DNA of 64,000 nt from Panagrolaimus kolymaensis. Its lineage: Eukaryota; Nematoda; Chromadorea; Rhabditida; Panagrolaimidae. The stretch is from assembly GCA_028622995.1 (NCBI GenBank), contig JAJQJQ010000028.1, positions 930,001-994,000 on the forward strand, written 5' to 3'. The translations under genes were made by a program, and so were the position numbers. A model generated the notes under the pieces. It saw only the letters and a program-made list of their open reading frames with translations, was not told the DNA's origin and made no database searches. Positions 49,230 through 59,398 of the stretch are shown piece after piece (positions within the stretch are counted from its first letter, which is position 1; every line of letters starts with the position of its first letter).

Positions 49230-49975
49230 ACTATTCATCATCACCTTTTTTGAGAATGTTGTGTAAAGATTTAAACAAATCTATTCTAATTTTTGCTACA
49301 CGTGCTGAAACAACTAATAGCATAAACATTTGCGATAATAAATATATTATTGCAAATCTTCTCCAGGGAAAGAATACAAACGAGAAAAAAATTAATTTAA
49401 TTGAGTAACCGATCAAGCGTTATCATCGGTGGATGAATTCGGTACCACAATGTTAGCATTACCACCAACAAGAATAAAAATTATTCTTCTCACTGTAGCA
49501 GCTTCAGATATTAATGTCGATAATAATGAAAATGATGTAATTTTACTTGACAATCTTTGTTCAAGGAAAAGAACAAACATTCTTGATGGAAAGGATAAAA
49601 ACTGTATTAAAAAACAAAAGATCTCAAGTTATTATCTAACAGACAAATGGCAAAAATATTAATGTGCTGTTCAAGCTCATGGCGTTTATCTAGAGCTCGA
49701 ATTAAGCTGTTTCTAAAGAAATTGAAATACACTATGGATACTGGTGAAAATGGTTTTCTTGAGCAATGGCACTGCCAATATTTCTTTTTGTTGCAAAATA
49801 AAGTCATTCAAGTTTCAGAAATAAATGGAGAAAAAAAACAAAAAAAACAAGTCCATGACCAAAAAAAAAGAATTTTTATGTGGCTACTGGCTAACTCATG
49901 CTGTCTTCCATTGTGTTTATTTTGTTCAGTAGCAAAATTGTTGAAGGACGCACGCTTGCATGAGCAAAGCTGAAA
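49230..49975. other. Coding-like fragments inside the array
   Basis: A GC-richer patch with open frames on both strands: 49231-49416 (minus; FPWRRFAIIYLLSQ, then RVAKIRIDLFKSLHNIL), 49429-49662 (plus; DEFGTTMLALPPTRIKI) and 49647-49973 (plus). The neighbouring reading TMDTGENGFLEQWHCQYF also looks more protein-like than its surroundings. No family and no splice chain could be assembled; it may be a decayed unrelated gene captured in the array. Confidence 0.25.
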
Positions 49976-50189
49976 AAAAAAAAAAAGAAGCACAAAATTT
50001 AAACATAGTTCGCTGCTGGTGTGCGTTGTTTTTTCTCTCTTTTTTTGCCTCTATTTTTGAATATTTCAACTCAGTTTTTTAAATTTACTTTAAACCAAAC
50101 TTCTTGTAATGAACTTTGAAACTTTATAATTCTTGTTGCAATTTTTTTGTAGAGGTTCTATTTATTTTTACTTTGTAAAAAATTTAGTA

Positions 50190-50240
50190 AAATAAACAAT
50201 CGTAGCAACAGCTGCTCATTGCACATTATTTATGAATTGA
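50190..50240 (+). pseudogene. Serine-protease His exon relic, unit h
   Basis: IVATAAHCTLFMN from 50199, then TGA; the AAHC codons GCT GCT CAT TGC differ from unit b only at third positions (GCC GCT CAC TGC). GAATATTT lies 140 bp upstream. Confidence 0.55.
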
Positions 50241-50774
50241 ATTGAAAGGATGGGAAAAGTGTATGCAATATATTCTCACACGATTGTTACCGCAAATTAA
50301 AACATTTTTTCTTATTCAAACAAAAAGAAAAATTAATTTTCTTATCCTAAAATTTTACAAAAAACTTTATTATTTTTTGGTGAACATTCAATAAATAAAG
50401 AAACCAGTTGGAAAAAATAAGAATTCACAAAAAAAAGCAAGACATGGACACACAATTTAAAACATTTTGTTTCTCCCTTTAACAACAACAAAAATAAAAA
50501 AGTTACGTGGCTCGTTAGTACACATTTATGAATAATCAAAACAAAACATAAGCATGAAGAAAGAAAAAATGGAAGCTGAAATGTGTAACACAATGGTTGC
50601 TGCTTATTTACGTTTTTCCTTATTTTCTTTTTTGAATATTTAAAAAAATCTTTGTTAATTTTATTTAAAATTAAGGGATATTAGCAACAAAAAAAAATTG
50701 TGAAAAGACTAGAAAATATTTGAATATGATTAATAAATTTAAATTTAATTATTTTTATATTAAAAACATAATAA

Positions 50775-50830
50775 TGACGCAATTATTACATCTGCTCATT
50801 GCATTAAATTTGTATTTTTGACTTAGAATA
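50775..50830 (+). pseudogene. Serine-protease His exon relic, unit i
   Basis: AIITSAHCIKFVFLT from 50779, then TAG; GAATATTT lies 148 bp upstream. His and Cys are intact. Confidence 0.55.
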
Positions 50831-51023
50831 TTTAATTTGCAATAAAAATTTAAATAAAGAATTTTATTTATTATCTCTAAAACAATTCAAGCAAAATTTG
50901 AAAGACTCCCTCTGCCATCTCCTCTTTGGATGATGACAATAATTCTACATATAACTTTATGTCGCATAAGGAACATTAATAAATAAAACAGCTTCTTTTT
51001 TTACAAATCATTTGTTTAAAAAA

Positions 51024-51415
51024 AACACGTCAACTTTTGTTTTGTTTTTATCGATTGTAATATATTTTTTTCATTCCTTGCAGAAATTTTTATTGTTGTT
51101 CGCCTTTGTGTTTTTTTTTTTGCAATTCAAACAGCCAAACATAAAGAGAACGCATCCATCAAATAATATATGGAGAATAAAGAGTTCCCAAGTGTTGACA
51201 CACACTCTTTTCCCCTTTCTCTGTCAGCCTTCCTCTTCAAAAACCACGTTGGTGAACGAAGAACGTCAGCTACTATTACCAACCAAAAATGAATAACATT
51301 TAAACCAGCCAATGTTCGCCAATCCAATTTTCTTGCATTTTTGCTGTCATTTTTTTTTTTGAATATTTTAATATTTTTTTTCGTTTTTGCTTTTTAATTA
51401 TATTGATGAAAAAAA
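51024..51415 (+). repeat. Recently duplicated cassette leader, copy 2
   Basis: Partner of 43448-43835. It includes the same GACACACACTC, GTCAGCTACTATTACC and GAATATTT blocks; downstream of about 51415 the pair diverges quickly. Confidence 0.85.
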
Positions 51416-51499
51416 GCGTAAAATTACGTACATATATATTCAAATACATACCTAAATATTTGGGTAATGAACGGTTTTTTTTATTTTTGTATAACAATT

Positions 51500-51565
51500 T
51501 ATTTAAAAAATCGTATTGACTGCCACACACTGCGTCAAAAGTAGATGGAAAAGACACTGCATTGG
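51500..51565 (+). pseudogene. Serine-protease His exon relic, unit j
   Basis: IVLTATHCVKSRWKRHCIG from 51510; GAATATTT lies 152 bp upstream. Relative to unit b the core has synonymous changes (TTA/TTG, ACA/ACT, AAG/AAA) and mild replacements (A/T, I/V, K/R), with W kept. Confidence 0.55.
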
Positions 51566-52029
51566 TTTTCCATAAGAAACAAAAATAAAAATAAAAATAT
51601 GATTTTTTTAAAATTATCAATATCCAAAAGTAATGGAAACTATGGTAAAAGTTTAGCATCGCTCGTTAATGCGTTTTTTATGTTTTTTTTCTTAAAAAGC
51701 ATTGTCATTTAAATTGCAAAAAAGATGAAAAGAAAAACGCTCTTTCAAAGAACATATGTATATGTGCATTGAAAAATACAGGATAAAATTAATTATATGA
51801 GAAACATGAAAGATACACATCACAAAGAAAAAAATATTTAAAATAGACACTTTTACACAATGGTTGCGATTTTTTAGACGCTAAATTTTTTTTTTGAATT
51901 TTTGAATTATCTTTTTTTCCTTTTGTTATTTGTTCATGGTTTTCAAAGCTACTCTAATCAGCACAGTTTTTTTGAGTGTTAATAATGTACATAATTTGTT
52001 TATATTTTTAATCATTTTTTTTAAATTCT

Positions 52030-52075
52030 TTGCTATGTAAGCACGGCAAAACACTGCATCAAAAATTAGTTAATT
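52030..52075 (+). pseudogene. Serine-protease His exon relic, unit k
   Basis: STAKHCIKN from 52040 after an acceptor-like ATGTAAG, then TAG. GAATTTTT lies 147 bp upstream. Last recognisable core before the receptor gene. Confidence 0.4.
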
Positions 52076-52875
52076 GAATTTAGTAACGAAGTGAAGAACG
52101 TTTATTGAAATAAATAAATTAAAATCTTATTTTCTAAATAAAAAAGAATAAAATATTTTTTTTGAATAAAAAAAGCATCGAAAAATTAGTAAATTAACTT
52201 TGTGCAATGATGAGTAACACTTAAAAGTTTACATATTATTTTTTCAAGTAAAATAAAGCAAGGGGACTTCAAAAAATTTTGGGAAGAAAAAAGTTCTGCA
52301 ATCTTTGAATCCAAAAACTTACTACAAAAATAAAGAAAAGAACATGTTCCAACAAAAAAGATTTTAAAAAAGGTGGAAAATTTTGACGCACGCTATCAAC
52401 GCCTGACTCTCTCTCACTTCTTCTTCAGCGATAGAGGATATCGAAACAAAAGAGAGATAAAATAAAATATCTTGTCAATTAGTAATCGATTCAACATTTA
52501 TGAAATAAAAATATTAAATTTTTCTTTAAATAAAGAAAGGAAATTGTAAAGCTTTATTTGTTTTACAAAAATAACTAATATTGGTAATATTAAAATCGCA
52601 AAATTCACGGTTCAGCACATTTACAAAAGTTTTTTTTCTTGAAATTTTCGCTTTTTTTGTTTCGCTACAACAACGTCGTTGAAAAAATAATACAATCCAA
52701 TATAAAAGGAAAAAAGTAACGAAAAAAAAATACTTGTGAAGGGTTGACGTTAACACTCACACTTTCACGGTTCAGAGAATCACATTTTTTCTCTGTAGCA
52801 TAAATTTTTTTTATTATTATTTTTTTTAAATAACAAAACAAAGCAGTTTATTAACTTTTTTATCTTTTTTAAAAA

Positions 52876-53865
52876 ATGGTAGATTTAATAATTATTGTTA
52901 CTTTAATTGAATGTATTTTAACTTTAATTTTTGCATCATTTGGATTTGGGTTTTTTGGGATGATAGTTTATTGGAGTATGTTTAAAAAATTATCGCTTGG
53001 AATGAACACATCCATGACTTTATATGTTTGGATTGAATTTATTTATAGTTTAAATATGGCAATATTTGCGTTATGTTTTGCAATTTATTGGAGACCCGAT
53101 GAAAATATTTACGATGCTTATATAATATTTTTTACTGGAGGAAGTTTAGCTATTTTTCATGTAACTCGACCCGTAGTTGCTTGCTTCCTTGGAATTGAGC
53201 GATGTTTGTGTTTGATGTTTCCATTTAAAGATACAAAATTTTGGAGTCGAAAAATAACTTTTTTAACTGCTGTTTGCGTTATTATTTTTACTGGGTTTAT
53301 TGTGCCTTTTCATGTTTTAATTGGATGGCCAATGAAAGCAATGACAAATTGTCGAACTTTTGCATGTCTGCAAACAAGTTCATCACAAATTTATAATATT
53401 TTACGGTATATCACTGCTGTGGCTACAATAATTTTTGGTATAACTTTAATTCGATTATTTCAAACTAAAACAAATAATAATTTTACAATGAAAATAAGAA
53501 ACGAATTATTTATATTCAAAAACATTTTTTTTTTCAGAACACTCGTTTAGTTGTCATAACTTTAATCGCAGCAATTTTCTTTGATTTTTTTCCACATCTT
53601 ATTAGTTTTTGTCTCTCAGCATTTGCTAATTTGAGTTTAACCAAACTTATTGGACCCTATAGCACTTTGGTCTCAGCCATCAATTCATTTATTTGTGGAA
53701 TGGCTTATTACAAAACTATGAGTACGTCCAAAATTAAGGAAAAACGGAATTATGTGTTCTTTTTATTTTTTAGAGAAGTCGTTGAAAAAGAAGTTATCCT
53801 CAAATGTTGCTAAAAGAAATACCACAACAAGTTCGCCAAAAATCACAAAGAAAGCATGGGCATAA
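52876..53865 (+). pseudogene. Nematode 7TM receptor, copy 2, with a damaged splice donor
   Basis: Paralogue of the receptor at 15197. Homologous exons are 52876-53493, 53538-53721 and 53774-53865, exactly 618, 184 and 92 nt as in copy 1, so the boundaries are firm. It has the GIERCLCLMFPFKDTKFW stretch, FDFFPHLISFCLSAFA and a basic tail (SLKKKLSSNVAKR). At the first intron the donor reads ATAAGAAAC instead of GTAAGAAAC; the 44-bp intron would be AT-AG. Read through, the frame meets TAG after 15 codons and loses the last helices. Either the gene is a recent pseudogene or a rare AT-AG splice is used. The rest of the frame is intact, so the change looks young. The second donor is GTACGT, the acceptor TTTTTTAG. 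Confidence 0.8.
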
Positions 53866-54041
53866 TAGTTTCAATGTGGTATCATTTTATTTTATATCTT
53901 TGATACATAAAAATAAATTTATTCTATTGTAATTTACCTTATATAAAATGTTAGAGAAATTTTAATTAATATCTAGCGTATAAAAATAAAAAAGAATACA
54001 TATATGGATTTAAAAAAAATGAAGATTAAGTAATTAAGTAA

Positions 54042-55184
54042 TTATTTATATCGTCGTGCTCTATTAATTTCGGCTCCCAATATAGCTTTGTAAACCTGTC
54101 CTCTGATATGATAAGAATCACAAATAGCCATCCGCTAAAATTAATAATGATTAACATCATCGATTTGGACAAAAATGTACTAAAACTAATAAAAAGTTCT
54201 TCATCAAGAAAACTTAAAATATTTGAAATTTTAAAATTACAAACTTGTGAAATGCGAATGGTTTGTCCTGGTTGTGCAATAACTTTAATTGTGTGAGTTG
54301 TCGATTTACTGAATACATCAGTTGTTGTTTTTTCTTGCCAAGTTTTCCATTCCGTTGAAATTTTGGCGGATGTTTTAAACATATTTTTCAATGTCACTTC
54401 GATAGACGCGCTTGTCTAAAAAATATTTATCTATAAGTGTTTTAATAGGAAAATAAAAAATAAATATGTACAGTAATTCCAAATGATTGCCCATTCGTTT
54501 CTGATGCAATATGTTCAGTACCTTCTTGATAGGAATAGCTACATTCAACTGGGGTGGTTAAACTTTTAGCTGCTGAACATTCATATAATGGCAGAACTTT
54601 ATCTTCTGGGGAACAATTAACCCACTCTCTTAAAAAAAAATTTCAGTTCATATTTATTTTTATAAAAAAAATACTCGCAAAAACATAAATAGGATGAGAT
54701 TTTATCATTCAAATCGTAATCTCTAAGGTTTTTGTATCCTCCTTCTTTATATGACCATTTTTGTTTTCTGAAAGGATTGATATAAGAAAAGTTTTTTTTA
54801 AATTTTTTCTGTGAATTACATTCCATTAAAATTTTTATGTTGATGAGCAGTAAGCTCACAGCCGGGTCTAACTTGAGCGGCCGTGGCTCTGTCGCTGAAA
54901 CTTAAAGAAAATCCAAACGCTGTTAAACCAAAATCATCTATAAAGACGTCCGAGTCAAAATTAAAAAATATTATTTTTTCTTTCCAACCAAACTTACCAG
55001 AGCTTTCTGTTATCTTAGGATCTACATCACCAATCTTTATTGCAAACTTCTCTCCGGTACAATCATCATGTTGATATAGAATGGCGCAAGTTTGTTTATT
55101 TTCACTCATTTCGATTGCACCCGGGCAACGAGCATCACATAAACCAAAACATATGGCAACAAATAAAAATGGAAATACTTTCAT
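54042..55184 (-). CDS. Secreted beta/gamma-crystallin plus aerolysin-like (ETX/MTX2-type) protein
   Basis: Five minus-strand exons: 55184-54820, 54767-54675, 54628-54472, 54415-54245 and 54134-54042, summing to 879 nt, 292 residues. Residues 1 to about 18 are a signal peptide (hydrophobic FPFLFVAICFGL, cleavage near CDA). Residues 25-155 look like a beta/gamma-crystallin domain: YQHDDCTG fits the aromatic-x6-Gly Greek-key turn, and HKNFNG, then GGYKNLRDY and ISSYL, form a second motif. Residues about 165-290 are Ser/Thr-rich alternating strands (GQSFGITTSASIEVTLK, STTHTIKVIAQPGQT) ending in CDSYHIRGQVYKAI, as in the aerolysin/epsilon-toxin beta-pore fold. This architecture recalls beta/gamma-crystallin-fused aerolysin-like proteins of amphibians. 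It is presumably extracellular; membrane activity is inferred by family only. Both domain calls are by eye. Confidence 0.65.
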
Positions 55185-55651
55185 TTTCTTTAACGCTTCG
55201 TTTCCATTAGTGAATTAAAATTGATATAATTTTTTACTAGCCATTTTTATACAGACTTTTTTGAAAAAACCTTTTTCAAATTTACTGATAAGCAATTGTA
55301 AACATGTTTATCACTTATACTTAAGATCTGTATTTTTAGAAAGTATTCGCGTTTAAAATAATTTATTTATAACTTTTTCTGTAAATAATTGCTTATTTTT
55401 TTACTTTTTTAATCCGCGATTATTTTTTATGAGGTTGTCAATTTAGTTTTTGCATCTTGCTCTTTGGAATACCATATTTTGATAAGAAAAAAAAAACATA
55501 CATATTATGTTTATTTAACTTTTATAGAAAAAAAAGCACAAAAACTTTAAAATTTGTGTAAAAAAAATAAAAAAATTATTAGAATTTTTTTAAAAGTTTT
55601 GGTAATCATAAAATTAGCATTTTATAATTCCATAATTAACTTTAAAATCAA
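55185..55651. other. Intergenic, no gene seen
   Basis: AT-rich spacer between the 5' end of the crystallin/aerolysin-like gene and the 3' end of the small hydrophilic gene. Nothing further recognised. Confidence 0.4.
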
Positions 55652-55987
55652 TCATGCTTCATCATAAGTTCCTTGAGGATTGTCCTTTCGTTGATGGATA
55701 TTGGCGGATATTTTATGAGGTTGTGGAACTTTTTCTTCGTTGTGGCTGCTTTTTTCATAAGATTTTATCAAATCCGAACCTAAACTCATTTTTGTCATTT
55801 CACTTTTACGTTTTTTTACCAAAAACTTACCGCTATCCACTTGTGAATGATCTTCATGACCGGAAACACTATTAACAAAATGTCGACTTCCATGATGGTG
55901 ATCGCTTGGATTTTGGAAATTATATTCCACGCCAGATTTAGCAGCATCGACAATTTTGTCAAAATTAATATTTTTTGTAGAACTCAT
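55652..55987 (-). CDS. Small hydrophilic protein, optional intron
   Basis: An open frame of 111 residues with no hydrophobic segment, rich in His, Ser, Lys and Asn (SDHHHGSRHF), which I do not recognise. A good 51-bp intron (55830-55780, GTAAGTTTTT to TTTAG) lies inside it and is a multiple of three, so both spliced (94 residues) and unspliced forms keep the frame. The spliced form is likelier, since the intron part is Lys-rich. The hydrophilic, disordered-looking composition would suit a stress-type or LEA-like cytosolic protein, but there is no LEA repeat. Confidence 0.55.
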   Translation of the reverse strand: MSSTKNINFDKIVDAAKSGVEYNFQNPSDHHHGSRHFVNSVSGHEDHSQVDSGKFLVKKRKSEMTKMSLGSDLIKSYEKSSHNEEKVPQPHKISANIHQRKDNPQGTYDEA

Positions 55988-56404
55988 TATTTTAAAAACA
56001 ACAAAAAAATGAAGGTGAAAAAGGAGAATTTTAAACTATTTTTAAAAAAATAATCTGCCTATTTATAGTCTCAGAAAAATAATAAACAAGCAAGTGACGT
56101 CTTTTTTTTCATCAACCAAAGATCGTTTTCTTTTTTTGTTTGTTGTTTATTGTTTGGAATCATTGACAACTTACAAGAAACTGACTGATTAAGTTCACAA
56201 TCATAATTTTTATTTAAAAAATCACCAAGAGTTCAGAAGTTTAAAAACAGAAGAAATTCATTAAAGAATTAATCGATTTTTTATGTTTGTTTTTCATAAA
56301 ATAAAAAATGATTACAATCCATGATATTTCGCACTTTACTTATGAAATATTTTTTTACAAATATTCGAATAAAGAAAACAACTTTTTTTTAAAAGCATTG
56401 TTTT

Positions 56405-56800
56405 CAGGGCTGCAAAAACGCGACGCTAAAACAAAACGCGGAACGCGCGCGTTTCTTTTTTTTGAAAAACCGTCGCGCGCGAACGCTAAAAATGAAAAAG
56501 AAAAAAACCGCGTCGCGACGCGACGCTAAACAGTTCGCGAAACTTTCGCGAATCTTTTTTAAAGCATATTTAATGTAATTTTTTGTAATTTTTTTGATCC
56601 ACTGATTATATTTAAGCCATAATAAATAAACTGAATTAATTTTTCTACTACTTTTGCTGTATTTGTTGCAAATCCTTAAGTTAGCGTTGATTCGCGACGC
56701 TAAACAAACGCGGAAAAAAACCGCGAAAGAGCGCGAACGCGAAACAACGCGAAATAAAATTTTAGCGTCTCGCGCGAAAGCGCGCGTTTTTGCAGCACTG
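56405..56800. mobile_element. hAT-type MITE, 396 bp, CGCG-rich
   Basis: The termini are CAGGGCTGCAAAAACGCG and, inverted, CAGTGCTGCAAAAACGCG (one mismatch). A perfect 8-bp target duplication ATTGTTTT flanks it (56397-56404 and 56801-56808). Near both ends the DNA is packed with CGCG, CGCGACGCTAAA and TTTCGCG words, some repeated and inverted, while the middle is AT-rich. No transposase. The same design (GC-rich subterminal repeats, hAT-type ends) is seen in the elements at 15882 and 42786. Confidence 0.93.
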
Positions 56801-56808
56801 ATTGTTTT

Positions 56809-57250
56809 ATTGTTTTTGAAATGAAATATTAAAATTCCGCTTTCACCAAGTAACGAGACTAACTGCCAAATAAAAAGACTTTGCTCTCATTCTTATTTTT
56901 CACTTATTGTGGAATTAATGTTACACAATTTTTTATTTACCATTTTATTCAAAAAAATAAAATAGTTTTACAAAATCATGCAAGGTTTTATCAAGAAAAA
57001 GAATAGTATTCAGGTTAGAAAACAACATTCTTAATTATTAAGATAAAAAATATTTAAAAATGTTACAAAAAAATTTGCATAAAAAAGAGTAAAACAATAT
57101 ACCATTTTTTTGAGAGATTATTTTCATCGAATTTTTTGGGACAATCAAGGAGGTAGGTTTGAGTAAATAAAAAAATATAGGAAAGTGGCAAAATGCAAAA
57201 GACAAAAATTACGGTAATCTGAGAATAAAAATTTCAATGAACATTAAATA
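56809..57250. other. Intergenic spacer
   Basis: AT-rich sequence 3' of the membrane-protein gene; no gene or repeat supported. Confidence 0.4.
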
Positions 57251-59004
57251 TTAATATTTGCTAATGGCATCAATAAAAAATGGATTTTCAATGGTTTCCG
57301 GCAAGTTAGAAAATGCAATGTTTTTGGTTTTAATTTCAGTCGGCTCTGTAGCTTCCTCTTCACCATCATGTCGGAGGATAGAAGAATTAAAAATGGCTTG
57401 AGAATATAAATCCATTAAGGAAAGTTTAAACATGATTCCATAGAGCACCTAAAATTATACATAATTTATAATTTATTTTGAAAAGTTAAAGGTGCTTTTT
57501 TTTTATTATTAACACTGTTTCAACCTTGAAAGCAGCTCATGGGTAAGATTTAAAAAACCACTCACATAATAAATATCGTAATTACGAATATCTGAGTATC
57601 CTTTGCCATTGTTAAATCTATTTAAACTTTGAATAAAAATTTCAGCAAGAATTGCCATTGCTGTGCACGTTGTGATTAAAAGTGACCAATAAGTTTTCTA
57701 AAAAATATTTGAATAAATTCTCAATTTTAATTAAAAATGAAAACATTTTTTTCAAAAACTTACCAATTTATAAAGTGGAATTAATTTTGATGATAGATTT
57801 TCGCTAAGATCCGGTTGAGATTTTAAAAATGTTAAAACTATTGCACCAAAAAGTGCAAAAACATTGCAATATAAAAAGAAAGATGTATCAATTCGAGCAT
57901 TAAAATGGAAATGAACAAACATGAAAAAAATCTTAAAAATTATTGATTTATCTTTTTAAACTTTAAAGATATAAACTCACCATTCGAGTAACATTAAAAA
58001 CCAAAGGATATTGATTGAATACTTTGAAAACGTTAGTTATGCAATCTTTGGGTGAAACTTTTTTATTTTTAAATTTCTTTCCTTTTAATGCAGCTTGATA
58101 CCAATCATTTCCAAACATTATTAGGGCTAAGAATGTTAATGGCTGTAATTTAAAAAAATTATAAAATATAAAGTAAAAATATATGAATTAAAAATTGGTT
58201 TCGACATCGTTGAAAGTGTACGATTTTTTTTGAAAAAATTTGGCAATTGTAATAGTCAAAACTTACCAAAATTTTTGGATCTCTACAATAAACCATAATA
58301 CGAAATACAGTAAGATTAGCAAAAAAGAAGATTGGAGCAAATGTTAATTCCTGCAACAACAATAAAAAATTACAATTTTCTCAAGTAAAAATTCATAAAA
58401 AAATTGCTTACAATTTCATGCCAATAAACTTTTCTTCCAACAAAAAAAGTTTGCAAACATTTATTTTGTGGAATAATTTTTTCACAATTCCAAACAACGG
58501 TAACGCAAATAGCAAAAATGGAGTAAAACATTGATGCAAGATTGATTAATCGATAAGGGATGGCATATTTTGGATGTTCAAAGTTATAGGAAATTAGCAT
58601 AACTGCGAGACATGAAATAACCTAAAAAACGCCTTCATTTGACAAATATTATTAATGCGTTCTAATATTATAATTTTAGATACATACAATTTCTGTAATT
58701 TTTGTAGCTTCTTGACTTTTAAATATTTTTTTGATGAATTTAAGACAACCACCTTCTGGATCATCCTTTTCCTGAAAATGAAAAGTTATTAGCTAAAACA
58801 AAGAAAAAATTAGTTTTAAAAGTTTAATCATACATGGTTTTCCATTTTAGCATCAGCAATTATTGATTCTTTACTTTCCATCGAGTTATTTGGAATATTA
58901 GGAATTGATAAACTTTGCTCAGTAGTAATCAAAGATTTTGAAAAATTTAGAGGAGGAAACTCATTAACTTGACCTTCGTTTTTTGAATGATGCAAATCAG
59001 ACAT
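57251..59004 (-). CDS. Multipass membrane protein of unknown family, eight exons
   Basis: Minus-strand exons: 59004-58834, 58771-58688, 58621-58412, 58350-58267, 58142-57981, 57931-57764, 57697-57566 and 57448-57251. All introns are phase 0 with GT..AG ends; sum 1209 nt, 402 residues. The N terminus (about 85 residues) is hydrophilic, then come about seven to eight hydrophobic segments (for example VISCLAVMLISY, MFYSIFAICVTVVW, FAPIFFFANLTVF, PLTFLALIMFG, CNVFALFGAIVLTFL). The tail is acidic (HDGEEEATEPTE). The arrangement recalls XK-related or TMEM proteins, but no diagnostic motif was found, so no function is claimed. It is head-to-head with EBP2. Confidence 0.75.
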
Positions 59005-59050
59005 GTTCGTAAAAAAATAAATGATGAAAAATCAATACTTTTTTTATTTT

Positions 59051-59272
59051 TTACTCAAAAATTAAATAAACGAATGAAAAATTGAAACTTTTTTCTTCTT
59101 CAGATAAATAAACTATGGCACAACAAACTTTGTACTTTGACCGAACAAACTTGAAGAGTGCTTTCATGGTTTTTTTTCTTTCGAAGACTTCATTTTGCTT
59201 TGGCCTTTGCATATATTTTTTAAATAGTGGGTCATATTTACGCGAATTGACCAAATGATGGTTCAATGACAA
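59051..59272 (-). CDS. Possible small gene in the divergent promoter region
   Basis: 73 codons, basic, with a fairly normal composition (SLNHHLVNSRKYDPLFKKY). It lies between the starts of the membrane-protein gene and EBP2, is on the minus strand, and has no splice partner that I can see. Not recognised. It may be real, or a chance frame in a shared 5' region. Confidence 0.25.
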   Translation of the reverse strand: MSLNHHLVNSRKYDPLFKKYMQRPKQNEVFERKKTMKALFKFVRSKYKVCCAIVYLSEEEKSFNFSFVYLIFE

Positions 59273-59398
59273 AATATGGAGTCTTTGCTTTCCCTTTTTA
59301 CAAGCCTTTTTTATATTTATTTATTTTTATCTAAACTTTTCCGAAAAAAAGAAAAACTTATAATTCTTTTTTTTAATTTCCAAAAAACTTTTGAAAAT

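Larger units (their letters stand above)
42080..52520 (+). repeat. Tandem array of decayed TAAHC serine-protease cassettes
   Basis: About 14 diverged units. The plan, plus strand, is: a GACACACAC-type block often followed by TATCA and a CTCTTC pyrimidine run; a TGAACGACGAACG-like block; poly-T ending in TTTTTGAATATTTTAAA; about 140-152 bp; then a short reading frame VLTAAHCIK, the His active-site region of trypsin-fold proteases. GAATATTT elements lie near 42433, 43785, 44300, 44939, 45415, 45972, 46582, 47530, 48146, 48557, 49133, 50059, 50634, 51361 and (GAATTTTT) 51896. Cores are listed separately. 43448-43835 and 51024-51415 are about 96 percent identical by eye. The Asp and Ser (GDSGGP) parts of a serine protease were not found anywhere in the window. 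Confidence 0.7.

Noticed and set aside
42080..52520. Cassette arrays as CRISPR or simple satellite DNA
   Set aside because: Units are 500-900 bp, strongly diverged, and keep a reading frame for a protease motif; there are no short regular repeats and unique spacers.
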